Positions 25,865-40,275 are shown, numbered from the stretch's first letter. The stretch is DNA of 64,000 nt from Cellulomonas sp. NS3 (GCF_024757985.1 NZ_CP103289.1:2232001-2296000); one strand, 5' to 3'. Made by a program: numbers and translations. Notes: a model not told the origin generated them from the letters alone.

Positions 25865-27868
25865 GTGTCGGACATCGGTGATGCCGCCAAGCGCTTGCTC
25901 CTCGGACGTCCCGTCCGCAGCGACCGCCTCGGCCACACGCTCCTGCCGAAGCGGATCGCGCTGCCGATCTTCGCCTCGGACGCCCTGTCGTCGGTCGCGT
26001 ACGCCCCGGACGAGGTGCTGCTCACGCTCGCGCTCGCGGGGCTGACGGCGACCGTGATCTCGCCGTGGGTCGGACTGGCGGTCGTCGTCGTGATGATGAC
26101 GGTGATCGCGTCGTACCGGCAGAACGTGCACGCGTACCCCTCGGGGGGCGGCGACTACGAGGTCGCGACGGTCAACCTCGGGCCCAAGGCGGGCGTGACG
26201 GTCGCGAGCGCGCTGCTCGTCGACTACGTGCTCACGGTCGCGGTGTCGATCTCCTCGGGCGCGCAGTACGCCGCGTCGGCGATCCCGTCGCTGCGGGGGC
26301 ACGAGACGGCGTTCGCGGTCGCGCTCGTCGTGCTGCTCACCCTCGCGAACCTGCGCGGGGTACGCGAGTCGGGCAAGGCGTTCGCGATCCCCGTGTACCT
26401 GTACATGCTCGCGATCGGCGCGACGGTCGTCATCGGGTTCGTGCGCTACCTCGCGGGCGACCTGCCGATGGCCGAGAGCTCCGAGCTCGAGATCGTGCCG
26501 TCCTCCGCGTTCGACCAGGGCCTCGTCGGGCTCGCCGGGGCATTCCTCGTGCTGCGCGCGTTCGCGTCCGGCTCCGCCGCGCTGACCGGCGTCGAGGCGA
26601 TCAGCAACGGGGTGCCGGCGTTCAAGAAGCCCAAGTCCCGCAACGCCGCGACGACGCTCGCGTTCCTCGGGCTGATCTCGGCGACGTTCATCACCTCGAT
26701 CCTCGTGCTCGCTCAGGTCACGGGAATCCACTACGTCGAGGACCCGCACGAGCAGCTCCTGCGCGACGGCGTCCCCGTGGGCGAGGAGTACGTCCAGCAC
26801 CCGGTGATCGGCCAGCTCGCCGAGACGGTGTTCGCGGGCTTCCCGGTGGCGTTCGTGTCGGTCGCGATCGTGACGGGCCTCATCCTCGTGCTCGCGGCGA
26901 ACACGGCGTTCAACGGCTTCCCGCTGCTCGGCTCGATCCTCGCCAAGGACGGCTACCTCCCGCGCCAGCTGCACACGCGCGGCGACCGGCTCGCGTTCTC
27001 GAACGGCATCCTCACGCTCGCGGCCGCGGCAATCGGGCTCATCATCGCGTTCGACGCCGAGGTCACCCGGCTCATCCAGCTGTACATCGTCGGGGTGTTC
27101 GTCTCGTTCACGCTGAGCCAGCTCGGGATGGTCCGGCACTGGACGCGCGAGCTGCGCACCGAGCCGGACCCCCGCCGCCGCGCGCAGATGACCCGCTCGC
27201 GCGTGATCAACACGGTCGGCTTCGGCATGACCTCGGTGGTCCTCGTCGTCGTGCTGGTCACCAAGTTCATGCTCGGCGCGTGGATCGCGATCCTCGCGAT
27301 GGGCGGGGTGTTCGTGCTCATGCGGGCGATCCGCGCGCACTACGACTCGGTGCGTGCCGAGCTCGCGCTGGGACCCGACGCCGAGGCGGCGCGCGCGCTG
27401 CCGAGCCGCGTGCACGCGCTGGTGCTCGTCTCGCACCTGCACCGCCCGACGATGCGGGCGATCGCCTACGCCCGCGCGTCCCGTCCGCAGGTGCTCGAGG
27501 CCGTCACGGTCGGGGTCGACGCCGACGACGTCGCGCGGCTGAAGGCCGAGTGGGAGGCGCTCGACCTCCCCGTGCCCCTCCGGGTGCTCGACTCGCCGTT
27601 CCGCGAGATCACCCGGCCGATCCTCACCTACGTGCGCTCGGTGCGCCGGGAGAGCCCGCGCGACATCGTCGTCGTGTACATCCCCGAGTACGTCGTCGGG
27701 CACTGGTGGGAGCAGCTCCTGCACAACCAGAGCGCGCTGCGCCTCAAGGGGCGCCTGCTGTTCACGCCCGGCGTCGTGGTCGCGTCCGTGCCGTGGCAGC
27801 TCGCGTCGTCCGAGGGGCAGACCGGTCTCGAGGACAGGGTCCGGGGTACGGTTCCGCGTGACCTCTGA
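25865..27868 (+). CDS. APC-superfamily permease, KimA-like potassium transporter
   Basis: 667 residues with about 12 transmembrane segments up to residue 490, then a soluble C-terminal domain of about 170 residues with a universal-stress-protein-like pattern (VHALVLVSHLHRPTMRAIAY, DIVVVYIPEYVVGHWWEQLL). The layout matches KimA (YdaO) of Bacillus subtilis, a c-di-AMP-controlled potassium importer (established there). The N-terminus LPIFASDALSSVAYAPDEVL is typical of the subgroup. GTG 25865 is used because TAGCAT lies 8 nt before it. It overlaps the RNA methyltransferase gene by 11 nt. Potassium specificity here is inferred from family and from the trkA neighbours. Confidence 0.85.
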   Translation: MSDIGDAAKRLLLGRPVRSDRLGHTLLPKRIALPIFASDALSSVAYAPDEVLLTLALAGLTATVISPWVGLAVVVVMMTVIASYRQNVHAYPSGGGDYEVATVNLGPKAGVTVASALLVDYVLTVAVSISSGAQYAASAIPSLRGHETAFAVALVVLLTLANLRGVRESGKAFAIPVYLYMLAIGATVVIGFVRYLAGDLPMAESSELEIVPSSAFDQGLVGLAGAFLVLRAFASGSAALTGVEAISNGVPAFKKPKSRNAATTLAFLGLISATFITSILVLAQVTGIHYVEDPHEQLLRDGVPVGEEYVQHPVIGQLAETVFAGFPVAFVSVAIVTGLILVLAANTAFNGFPLLGSILAKDGYLPRQLHTRGDRLAFSNGILTLAAAAIGLIIAFDAEVTRLIQLYIVGVFVSFTLSQLGMVRHWTRELRTEPDPRRRAQMTRSRVINTVGFGMTSVVLVVVLVTKFMLGAWIAILAMGGVFVLMRAIRAHYDSVRAELALGPDAEAARALPSRVHALVLVSHLHRPTMRAIAYARASRPQVLEAVTVGVDADDVARLKAEWEALDLPVPLRVLDSPFREITRPILTYVRSVRRESPRDIVVVYIPEYVVGHWWEQLLHNQSALRLKGRLLFTPGVVVASVPWQLASSEGQTGLEDRVRGTVPRDL

Positions 27869-29126
27869 CCTCCTCGAGTTCCGCATCGGCCCTGTCGCCC
27901 ACGGCGGGCACTGCGTCGCACGGCTCGACGCCGACCCCGACGGTCGCGGCGGTCGCGTCGTGTTCGTCCGGCACACGCTGCCCGGCGAGCGCGTGCTCGC
28001 CCGCCTGACCGACGCGGGGGAGGGCGCGACGTTCTGGCGCGCCGACGCGGTCGAGATCCTCGACGCCTCGCCCGACCGCGTGCCCTCCGCGTGGCCCGAG
28101 GCCGGGCCCGACGGGGTCGGCGGCGGCGAGCTCGCGCACGTCGCCCTCCCGGCGCAGCGGGCCTGGAAGGCCACGGTCCTCGCCGAGCAGCTCAGCCGCC
28201 TCGCGAAGGTCGAGCGCGACGTCGTCGTCGAGGCCGCGCCCGGCGATGACGAGCGCGGCGGGCTCGGGTGGCGCACGCGCATCGAGCTCGTCGCCGACGC
28301 GCAGGGCCGTGCCGGCATGCGTGCGCACCGCTCGCACGACGTGCACGCGCTCGACCGGATGCCGCTCGCGTCGCCCGCGATCGAGGAGCTCGGCCTGTTC
28401 GCGCGCCGCTGGCGGCCCGGCCAGGTGGTCGACGTCGTCGCCCCGGCGTCCGGGGACACCCCGGTGGTGCTCGTCGACGGCCAGCCGTTCGACCTGCGCA
28501 AGGGCCGCGTCGACCCGCGGCCGAACGCCCGGTCGACCGTGCGCGAGCACGTGCACGCCGGCGGGCGCGACTACACGTACCGGGTCGCGGCGGAGGGGTT
28601 CTGGCAGGTGCACCGCGAGGCGCCCGGCCTGCTCACGGGCGCGGTGCTCGACGCGGTCGGGGACGTCGACGGCGCCACGGTCCTCGACCTGTACTCCGGC
28701 GCGGGGCTGTTCACGCTGCCGCTCGCCGACGCCGTCGGGCCCACGGGTGAGGTCGTCGCCGTGGAGGGCGACGCGCGCGCCGTGCGGGACGCCCGGCGCG
28801 GGGTGCACGACCGCACGAACGTCGAGCTCCACCACGCCGACGTCGGGCGCGCGCTCGCGGGCAGCGACGACCCGGACTCCGACGTCGTGCACGCCGACGT
28901 CGTCGTGCTCGACCCGCCGCGCGCGGGTGCGGGGCGCGCCGTCACCGCGTCGATCGCCGCGCTGCGCCCCGAGCGCGTCGTCTACGTCGCGTGCGACCCC
29001 GCGGCGCTCGCCCGGGACGTCGCCTACCTCGCGGCGGGCGGCTACGAGCTCGCCGACGTGCGCGGGTTCGACCTGTTCCCCATGACGCACCACGTCGAGG
29101 CGGTCGCGGTCCTGACGCGCCGCTGA
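27858..29126 (+). CDS. Class I SAM-dependent RNA uracil methyltransferase (TRAM/RumA type)
   Basis: 422 residues. An N-terminal TRAM domain, GHCVARLDADPDGRGGRVVF, is followed by a central insertion without a Cys cluster and a Rossmann methyltransferase (LDLYSGAGLFTLPLAD, VVLDPPRAG). The catalytic Cys is in YVACDPAALARD. Family members make 5-methyluridine in rRNA or tRNA; which RNA is modified here is unknown. The start GTG lies inside the permease gene and also has TACGGT 5 nt upstream, so both coupled and leaderless expression are possible. A hairpin begins right after the stop. Confidence 0.92.
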   Translation: MTSDLLEFRIGPVAHGGHCVARLDADPDGRGGRVVFVRHTLPGERVLARLTDAGEGATFWRADAVEILDASPDRVPSAWPEAGPDGVGGGELAHVALPAQRAWKATVLAEQLSRLAKVERDVVVEAAPGDDERGGLGWRTRIELVADAQGRAGMRAHRSHDVHALDRMPLASPAIEELGLFARRWRPGQVVDVVAPASGDTPVVLVDGQPFDLRKGRVDPRPNARSTVREHVHAGGRDYTYRVAAEGFWQVHREAPGLLTGAVLDAVGDVDGATVLDLYSGAGLFTLPLADAVGPTGEVVAVEGDARAVRDARRGVHDRTNVELHHADVGRALAGSDDPDSDVVHADVVVLDPPRAGAGRAVTASIAALRPERVVYVACDPAALARDVAYLAAGGYELADVRGFDLFPMTHHVEAVAVLTRR

Positions 29127-29156
29127 CCGGCGCCCGGCGTCGCCCCGGGTGCCGGT
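29126..29156 (+). terminator. Hairpin after TRAM methyltransferase
   Basis: A 12-bp stem with one wobble (ACCGGCGCCCGG with CCGGGTGCCGGT), 7-nt loop, followed by TT. Confidence 0.6.
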
Positions 29157-29252
29157 TCCCGCGCGCACCGGTCGGTCCCTCGCGCCGCCGCACGGCCCGG
29201 CATAGCGTGGGACCGGGCCGGGCCACCGGGGCCCGCCAGGAGGGAGCCGGCG

Positions 29253-29432
29253 ATGACCACCGGGCACGAGAGCGAGGCGGCGACGAGGCTGGCCGCGGCC
29301 AGCCGGGTCGCCAGGGCCGAGCTGGACAAGCAGGGCACGCCCGACTACGACCCGCGCGCGCACGAGCGGGCCGTCGAGTTCGAGCGCAAGGCCGCCGACG
29401 CGTTGCGGGCCGCGCGCGCGGGCACGAGCTGA
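29253..29432 (+). CDS. 59-residue helical protein
   Basis: The ATG follows AGGAGGGAG at normal spacing, and TAGCGT (29203-29208) is a possible -10. The product begins MTTGHESEAATRLAAASRVA and is Ala/Arg/Glu-rich and helical, with one DYDPRAHERAVEFE segment. No recognised family; lies alone between the TRAM methyltransferase and aconitase genes. Confidence 0.6.
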   Translation: MTTGHESEAATRLAAASRVARAELDKQGTPDYDPRAHERAVEFERKAADALRAARAGTS

Positions 29433-29479
29433 CGGGCGTTCCCGGCGGCGTGCGCGACGACGGATCGGGGCGGACGCGC

Positions 29480-29516
29480 TAGGATGTATCTCGACATCGA
29501 GATATTGCGTCGAGAT
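29480..29516 (+). promoter_or_regulatory. Aconitase promoter with overlapping operator
   Basis: A -10 hexamer TAGGAT (29480-29485) is followed by a palindrome with perfect 8-bp arms, TATCTCGA and TCGAGATA, around CA (29487-29504), and by a third half site TCGAGAT (29510-29516). The predicted start near 29492 lies within the palindrome, so a bound protein should repress. Such 8-2-8 sites suit MarR-type dimers; TamR, a MarR protein, is known to act at aconitase promoters in Streptomyces. Confidence 0.6.
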
Positions 29517-29611
29517 GCACGGCGGCTCCCCGAGCACCTGACGGGTGAGCGCCCCGATCCGCCGTCCGGCACCGTCACCGCCGGGCAAGTCGTGCGAGCG
29601 AAGGAGCCACA

Positions 29612-32434
<2,823 letters not shown>

Positions 32435-32464
32435 CGGCACGGCGCAGCCGCACGACGCACGTCC

Positions 32465-32501
32465 CGGAGGGCGCTCGCACCACGTGTGCGGGCGCCCTCC
32501 G
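32465..32501 (+). terminator. Terminator hairpin of acnA
   Basis: A 16-bp stem with one T-G wobble (CGGAGGGCGC, T, CGCAC on the left) and a 5-nt loop, 31 nt after the stop. Confidence 0.75.
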
Positions 32502-32670
32502 GCGTCTCCGGGCCGGGCTCGAGCTCGGTTCCGGGCCGGTCCGTCCTCGCGACGCCAGGGTCGTCGCGTTGCGATAACGGAAACATGCGCCGGGCGCCGG
32601 GGACACACCGCCGCCCCGCTCCGCGGCGCGGACCCTGGCCGGGGAGGGGAGAGCGCGGCACACTCGGGGC

Positions 32671-33117
32671 ATGGCCAGCTCTGACAGCAGCAACAAGACC
32701 GTCGCGACCGACGCGGACGTCGAGGCGTTCGTCACCGGCGTCGAGGACGAGACCAGGCGCGCGGACCTGCGCACGGTCCTCGGCCTCATGCACCAGGTCA
32801 CGGGGGAGTCCCCCGTGATGTGGGGCAGCTCGATCGTCGGGTTCGGCAGCCGGCACTACCGCTACGCGACGGGCCGCGAGGGCGACATGCCCGTGCTCGC
32901 GGCCGCCGCGCGGAAGACCGCGCTGACGATCTACCTGTGGAACGGCTTCGAGGACTACGCCGACCTGCTGGACCGGCTCGGCCCGCACAGCACCGGCAAG
33001 GGCTGCCTGTACCTCAAGCGCGTCGCGGACGTCGACGAGGAAATCCTCACGGTCCTGCTCGGGCGGTGCTGGCAGGACGGGACGCAGGGCGTCAGCGAGG
33101 CACCAGCGCCTGCCTGA
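32671..33117 (+). CDS. DUF1801 domain protein
   Basis: 148 residues. The core (VEDETRRADLRTVLGLMHQV, SPVMWGSSIVGFGSRHYRY, GREGDMPVLAAAARKTAL, YLKRVADVDEEIL) is the small YdhG-like alpha/beta fold of DUF1801. Function unknown. ATG start; an NANNNT hexamer (CACACT, 32659-32664) lies 6 nt upstream. The last 26 nt overlap the convergent arginase-fold gene. Confidence 0.85.
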   Translation: MASSDSSNKTVATDADVEAFVTGVEDETRRADLRTVLGLMHQVTGESPVMWGSSIVGFGSRHYRYATGREGDMPVLAAAARKTALTIYLWNGFEDYADLLDRLGPHSTGKGCLYLKRVADVDEEILTVLLGRCWQDGTQGVSEAPAPA

Positions 33118-34039
33118 GCAGGTCGACCAGCGCGCGCGTCGTCGACCCGTCCGCCGCGCCGTGGTCGGGGTTGTGCTCGACGAACGTCATCCCCGCGAAT
33201 CCCGGCTCGGCGACGAGCGCCGCGAGCGCGGCGACGAGCGTGGCCGGCGTCAGGCCGCGCCCGAACGACGGGACGTCGGCCGCCGGCAGCAGGAAGAAGT
33301 CGAGGACGTCCACGTCGACGTGCACGACGAAGCGCTCCCGCCCGCGCAGCACCGCCCGGACCGCCTGGCCGGCGCTCCCGGCCGGGTCCGCGGCCACGAC
33401 GTCGGCGGGCAGCCGCAGGCTCGGGACCCGGCCGTGGGTGTCCTCCTCCTCGTCGGCGTAGCCGTAGAAGCACACGTGCTCGGCGGTGAGGACCGGGCGG
33501 CGCACCCCCAGGCCCGCGAGCTCGTCGACCGTGCCGGGCAGGTCGAGCAGGTGCGCGACCCCCATGCCGTCGAGGATCGGCTCGTCCAGGTGCTCGCTCG
33601 GGACCATGAGGTCCTGCCCGCCGTCGACGTAGACGAGCCCGACGTCGCCGAACGTGCGCACGGCGGCGTCCACGAGCGCGACGGCCAGCGTGCAGTCCCC
33701 GCCGACCACGAGCGGCAGCTCCCCGGCCGCGAGGACCGCCTCGATCGCGGGGACGGCGTCCCGCAGGACCGCGACGGCGCCCTCGACGTCGTTCGGGCGA
33801 CCGGGCGCCGGGGCGCTGCGCCAGCGGGCCGCCGGGCGGTCGCCGTGGTCGGACACCGTGAGCCCGGCGTCCGTCAGGGCCTCGACGAGACCGGCGTCCC
33901 GGAGCGCCGCCGGAGCCTTCTCGAGCCCCGGCCCGTGCGCCGCCGCGCTGGTGGGGGCCCCCAGGAGCCCCCACCGGCGCCCGGTCGACCCGGTGGTGGT
34001 CGTCGGGGTCGGGTCGCTGCCGGACGTGTCGGTGCTCAC
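33092..34039 (-). CDS. Arginase-fold (ureohydrolase) protein with altered metal ligands
   Basis: 315 residues with overall ureohydrolase layout: a Gly-rich N-terminus, GGDCT, VYVDGGQDL and HVDVDVLDF. Arginases and agmatinases have GGDH, DAHxD and SxDxDxxDP at these places, with two His and four Asp binding two Mn ions. Here the GGDH His is Cys and the DAHxD His is Gly, while the Asp residues remain. It may be a divergent hydrolase with another metal, or inactive. The GTG start has TAGGGT 6 nt upstream (34046-34051), so the mRNA is likely leaderless. Overlaps the convergent DUF1801 gene by 26 nt. Confidence 0.8.
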   Translation of the reverse strand: MSTDTSGSDPTPTTTTGSTGRRWGLLGAPTSAAAHGPGLEKAPAALRDAGLVEALTDAGLTVSDHGDRPAARWRSAPAPGRPNDVEGAVAVLRDAVPAIEAVLAAGELPLVVGGDCTLAVALVDAAVRTFGDVGLVYVDGGQDLMVPSEHLDEPILDGMGVAHLLDLPGTVDELAGLGVRRPVLTAEHVCFYGYADEEEDTHGRVPSLRLPADVVAADPAGSAGQAVRAVLRGRERFVVHVDVDVLDFFLLPAADVPSFGRGLTPATLVAALAALVAEPGFAGMTFVEHNPDHGAADGSTTRALVDLLRQALVPR

Positions 34040-34079
34040 CCCGGCACCCTAGGGCGCGGGTCCGACGTCGGGTCCGGGC

Positions 34080-34973
34080 TCAGGCGGGGTCGTCGAGCGC
34101 CTCGTGCAGCGCGTGCGCGCCGATCGCGGCGAGGTGCTCGTCGTCGTCGGACGTGACGAGCAGCGCCGTGGCCATGCACAGCGCCCAGCCGTGCGCGCGG
34201 ACCCACGTCGCGTCGTCGTAGCGGCCCGTCGCGTCGAGGAGCGCGCGCAGCTCCGCGCGGGCCGGGCCCGCGAACGTCAGCCATGCGGTCGCCAGGTCGG
34301 TCGCGGGGTCACCTGCGGTGAGGTCACCGAAGTCGAGCACCGCCGCGAGGTCGCGCTGCGCCGTGACCAGGAGGTTGGCCGGGTGCAGGTCGCCGTGCAC
34401 CCAGCTCGCGGGCCGGGTCCACGGCGTCGCCGCCACCGCTGCGGCCCACAGCGGCGCCACCTCGTCGCTCCGCGGCACGAGCCCGGTCGCGAGCCGCTCA
34501 CGGACCGCGGTGGCCCGTGCACGCAGCGGGACGCCCCGCACGGGATTGGCCGGCGCACCCGCCGGCGCCGGCACGTGCAACGCGGCGAGGAACCGGGCGA
34601 GCGGCGCGACCACCGGCCCGCGCCGCTCGGGCGGCACGCCCGAGGCGAGCACCCCGGGGAACCACGGCACGACGCTCCACGGCCGCCCGAGCCGGTCCGA
34701 CGGGACGCCGACCCGGACCGGGACGGGCGTCGCGACGTCGAGCCGGCGCGCGATCTCCGGGAGCCACCGCTGCTCGTGCAGCACGAGCGCGACGGCCTCG
34801 GGCCGCCGCGGGACCCGGACGGCGAGCCGGTCGCCGAGCCGCAGCACGACGTTGTCCCAGCCGCTCGCCACGACCCGCAGCCCGAGGTCCGCGAGGTCGG
34901 GGTGCTGGTCACGCAGGAGGGCGCGCACGAGGTCGACCGAGACGTCGACGTCCGCTGCCGGGCGGTCCGCCAC
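34080..34973 (-). CDS. Aminoglycoside-phosphotransferase-like kinase
   Basis: 297 residues. Kinase-like fold with the catalytic WVHGDLHPANLLV and the Mg-binding LDFGDLTAGDPATDLA. The family phosphorylates small molecules such as aminoglycosides, choline or macrolides; the substrate cannot be assigned, and a housekeeping role is as likely as resistance. The GTG starts 7 nt after the stop of the Nudix gene, so the pair is an operon. The start was set here because the sequence just upstream is Nudix coding sequence in another frame. Confidence 0.85.
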   Translation of the reverse strand: MADRPAADVDVSVDLVRALLRDQHPDLADLGLRVVASGWDNVVLRLGDRLAVRVPRRPEAVALVLHEQRWLPEIARRLDVATPVPVRVGVPSDRLGRPWSVVPWFPGVLASGVPPERRGPVVAPLARFLAALHVPAPAGAPANPVRGVPLRARATAVRERLATGLVPRSDEVAPLWAAAVAATPWTRPASWVHGDLHPANLLVTAQRDLAAVLDFGDLTAGDPATDLATAWLTFAGPARAELRALLDATGRYDDATWVRAHGWALCMATALLVTSDDDEHLAAIGAHALHEALDDPA

Positions 34974-34980
34974 GGCCGGC

Positions 34981-35685
34981 TCAGGTGGCGATCGCGACGG
35001 TCCGGGCGGCGTCCCACGGCTGCGTCCAGCCCAGGGCGTCGAACAGCCCGTCGAGCACGTGCGCGGTGAAGCCCCACACGACGTGCCCGTCGACGAGGAA
35101 CGCGGGTCCGCGGTACGTCGTCCCGCCGCGCGTGAGCGTCGACGTGCGCCGCAGCGCGGGGTCGAGCAGGTCGGCGACCGGCACGCGGAACACGTGCACC
35201 GTCTCGGCGGGGTCCGCGGCCGCCACCGCCGACGGGCGCGCCCACCACGCGAGCACGGGCGTGACGAGGTTGTTGCTGACCGCGACGGGCAGCGCGGGGA
35301 GCGACCCGAGGACCTCGACACCCGACGGTTCGAGCCCGGTCTCCTCCCGGGCCTCCCGCAGCGCCGCGCCGACCGGGCCGTCGTCGCCGGGGTCGATGCC
35401 GCCGCCCGGGAAGGAGACCTGCCCGGGGTGGTGGCCCACGGTGTCCGAGCGCCGCGTGAGCAGCACGTCGACGTCCCGCGGGACCGCCGCCGCGCGCGCG
35501 TGCGCCGGGACGCTGTCGAGCACCCCGAACAGCACCAGGACGGCCGAGCGGCGCGCCGTGGCGGGGTCCAGCGTGCGGTGCCACGGCACGCGGGGCCAGG
35601 CCTCCGTGCGGGTGCACAGCGCGGCGAGCTCGTCCCGGACGCTGCGCGGGGCGCCGTCGGGCTCGTCGACGCGGGAGGTGCTCAC
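34981..35685 (-). CDS. Nudix hydrolase, CoA-pyrophosphatase type
   Basis: 234 residues. The Nudix box GGIDPGDDGPVGAALREARE is followed by ETGL; the first Glu of the box is Asp, as in many NudL/CoA pyrophosphatases. The upstream HHPGQVSFPGGG matches the extra UPF0035 motif of that subgroup. Likely cleaves CoA or acyl-CoA to phosphopantetheine and 3',5'-ADP. The GTG start has TAGGGT 6 nt upstream (35692-35697), consistent with a leaderless mRNA. First gene of an operon with the kinase. Confidence 0.9.
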   Translation of the reverse strand: MSTSRVDEPDGAPRSVRDELAALCTRTEAWPRVPWHRTLDPATARRSAVLVLFGVLDSVPAHARAAAVPRDVDVLLTRRSDTVGHHPGQVSFPGGGIDPGDDGPVGAALREAREETGLEPSGVEVLGSLPALPVAVSNNLVTPVLAWWARPSAVAAADPAETVHVFRVPVADLLDPALRRTSTLTRGGTTYRGPAFLVDGHVVWGFTAHVLDGLFDALGWTQPWDAARTVAIAT

Positions 35686-35691
35686 CGCTCG

Positions 35692-35714
35692 ACCCTAGCC
35701 CGGTGCGGCACGAT
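35692..35714. promoter_or_regulatory. Back-to-back -10 hexamers for two leaderless genes
   Basis: TAGGGT on the minus strand (35692-35697) is 6 nt from the Nudix GTG, and CACGAT on the plus strand (35709-35714) is 6 nt from the DUF6314 ATG. Only 35 nt separate the two starts, leaving no space for normal leaders. Confidence 0.5.
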
Positions 35715-35720
35715 GGCCCG

Positions 35721-36161
35721 ATGCTGCACGACACCGTCGCCTACCTGCTCGGCACCTGGCACGTGGACCGCGAGCTCGTCGACCACCGGGCCGGGGTCGC
35801 GGGCACGTTCCGCGGCACGGCGGTGTTCCGGGACCTGCCCGGCGACGGTCCCCACGGTGCGCGGGTCGTCGAGCACGCCGAGGAGGGCGAGCTCGCGTGG
35901 GGCGGGGTCGTCGGGCCCGCGGGGCGCACGCTGCACCTGCACCCCGAGGCCGACGGCTCGGCGCACGTGACGTTCGCGGACGGCCGGGAGTTCCACGACC
36001 TCGACCTGCGCCCCGGACGCTGGTCGGCGCACCACCCGTGCGCGGCCGACGACTACGCCGGGACGTTCACGGTCGTGTCGCCCGACGAGTGGCGCGTGCG
36101 CTGGGACGTCTCCGGCCCCACCAAGGACCACACCCTGGTCACGGTGTACCGGCGCGCCTGA
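35721..36161 (+). CDS. DUF6314 family protein
   Basis: 146 residues, all-beta by pattern (lipocalin-like): VAYLLGTWHVDRELVDH at the start, EGELAWGG, WSAHHPCAADDYAG and RVRWDVSGPTKDHTLVTVYRR at the end. The family has no assigned function. ATG 35721 is preferred over GTG 35703 because CACGAT lies 6 nt before it. Confidence 0.82.
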   Translation: MLHDTVAYLLGTWHVDRELVDHRAGVAGTFRGTAVFRDLPGDGPHGARVVEHAEEGELAWGGVVGPAGRTLHLHPEADGSAHVTFADGREFHDLDLRPGRWSAHHPCAADDYAGTFTVVSPDEWRVRWDVSGPTKDHTLVTVYRRA

Positions 36162-36220
36162 CGACCCCGGCGCCACCGAGCGCGGCGCGCCCTCGCAGCC
36201 GGCCCGGCGACGCCGCGAGG

Positions 36221-39756
<3,536 letters not shown>

Positions 39757-40108
39757 CCTCCCGGGCTCGTCCGGCCCCGCTCGTCCGCATGCCCGCGCAC
39801 GGGCCCACGGGATCACCCGCGTCGTTCTCCTCATGCGGCACGCCCCCGCGCCGATGGAGGGGGTGCGCGCGGCGAGAGCCGCAGCGCCGCAGTTCAGCGG
39901 TCCACGTCGGGGTTCCAGCACTCCCGGCGCGCGGACCGTCCTGGTGGTGGAGCACGCGCCCCTCGTGAGGGGTGTCCGGACGCCGACCAGGTGGCACGTC
40001 ATCGACAGCCCCCAACAGGCCGGGGGCGGTTCAGGCCGCGCGTGAAGAGGACAAGCGGGCGCGGTGGGCGAGGACGAGAACGCTGCTGGACAGACCTCTG
40101 GTCACGAG

Positions 40109-40149
40109 ACGACGGCCCCGACCCGCCACGACGCGGTCGGGGCCGTCGT
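40109..40149. terminator. Strong hairpin upstream of pfl promoter
   Basis: A 15-bp perfect stem (ACGACGGCCCCGACC and complement) with an 11-nt loop. It isolates pflB from dxs read-through. Confidence 0.7.
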
Positions 40150-40231
40150 TCGTCCGGGGCCGGCCGGGCGGCGCCGGTGCGCGGCCGCCCGGAGCGGGCC
40201 GGCGCACGGGTGACCTGGACCACATCGAGGT

Positions 40232-40246
40232 GGGGCCCAAGGTCCC
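40232..40246. promoter_or_regulatory. DevR/DosR-like box upstream of pflB
   Basis: GGGGCCCAAGGTCCC; on the other strand it reads GGGACCTTGGGCCCC, which fits the DevR (DosR) hypoxia-regulon consensus GGGACTTNNGGCCCT with few changes. Its centre is about 43 bp upstream of the start predicted from TAGCGT (40270-40275), the position DevR uses as an activator. Confidence 0.55.
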
Positions 40247-40269
40247 GAGTCATCCCATCACTCCGTGCG

Positions 40270-40275
40270 TAGCGT
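40270..40275 (+). promoter_or_regulatory. -10 hexamer of pflB
   Basis: TAGCGT, with the DevR-like box ending next to the -35 position and a leader of about 29 nt that contains AAGGAG at 40298-40303. Confidence 0.45.

Noticed and set aside
33092-33117. Convergent 26-nt overlap of DUF1801 and arginase-fold genes as possible frameshift
   Set aside because: Both proteins end with plausible tails; short convergent overlaps are common in this genome.
34080-34973. Aminoglycoside resistance gene
   Set aside because: Only the generic APH kinase motifs are visible; it lies in a housekeeping operon with a Nudix hydrolase and shows no sign of mobility.
39833-40045. 70-codon open frame between dxs and pflB
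   Set aside because: No ribosome site, Arg/Pro-rich composition like antisense or shadow frames, and it crosses local hairpins.
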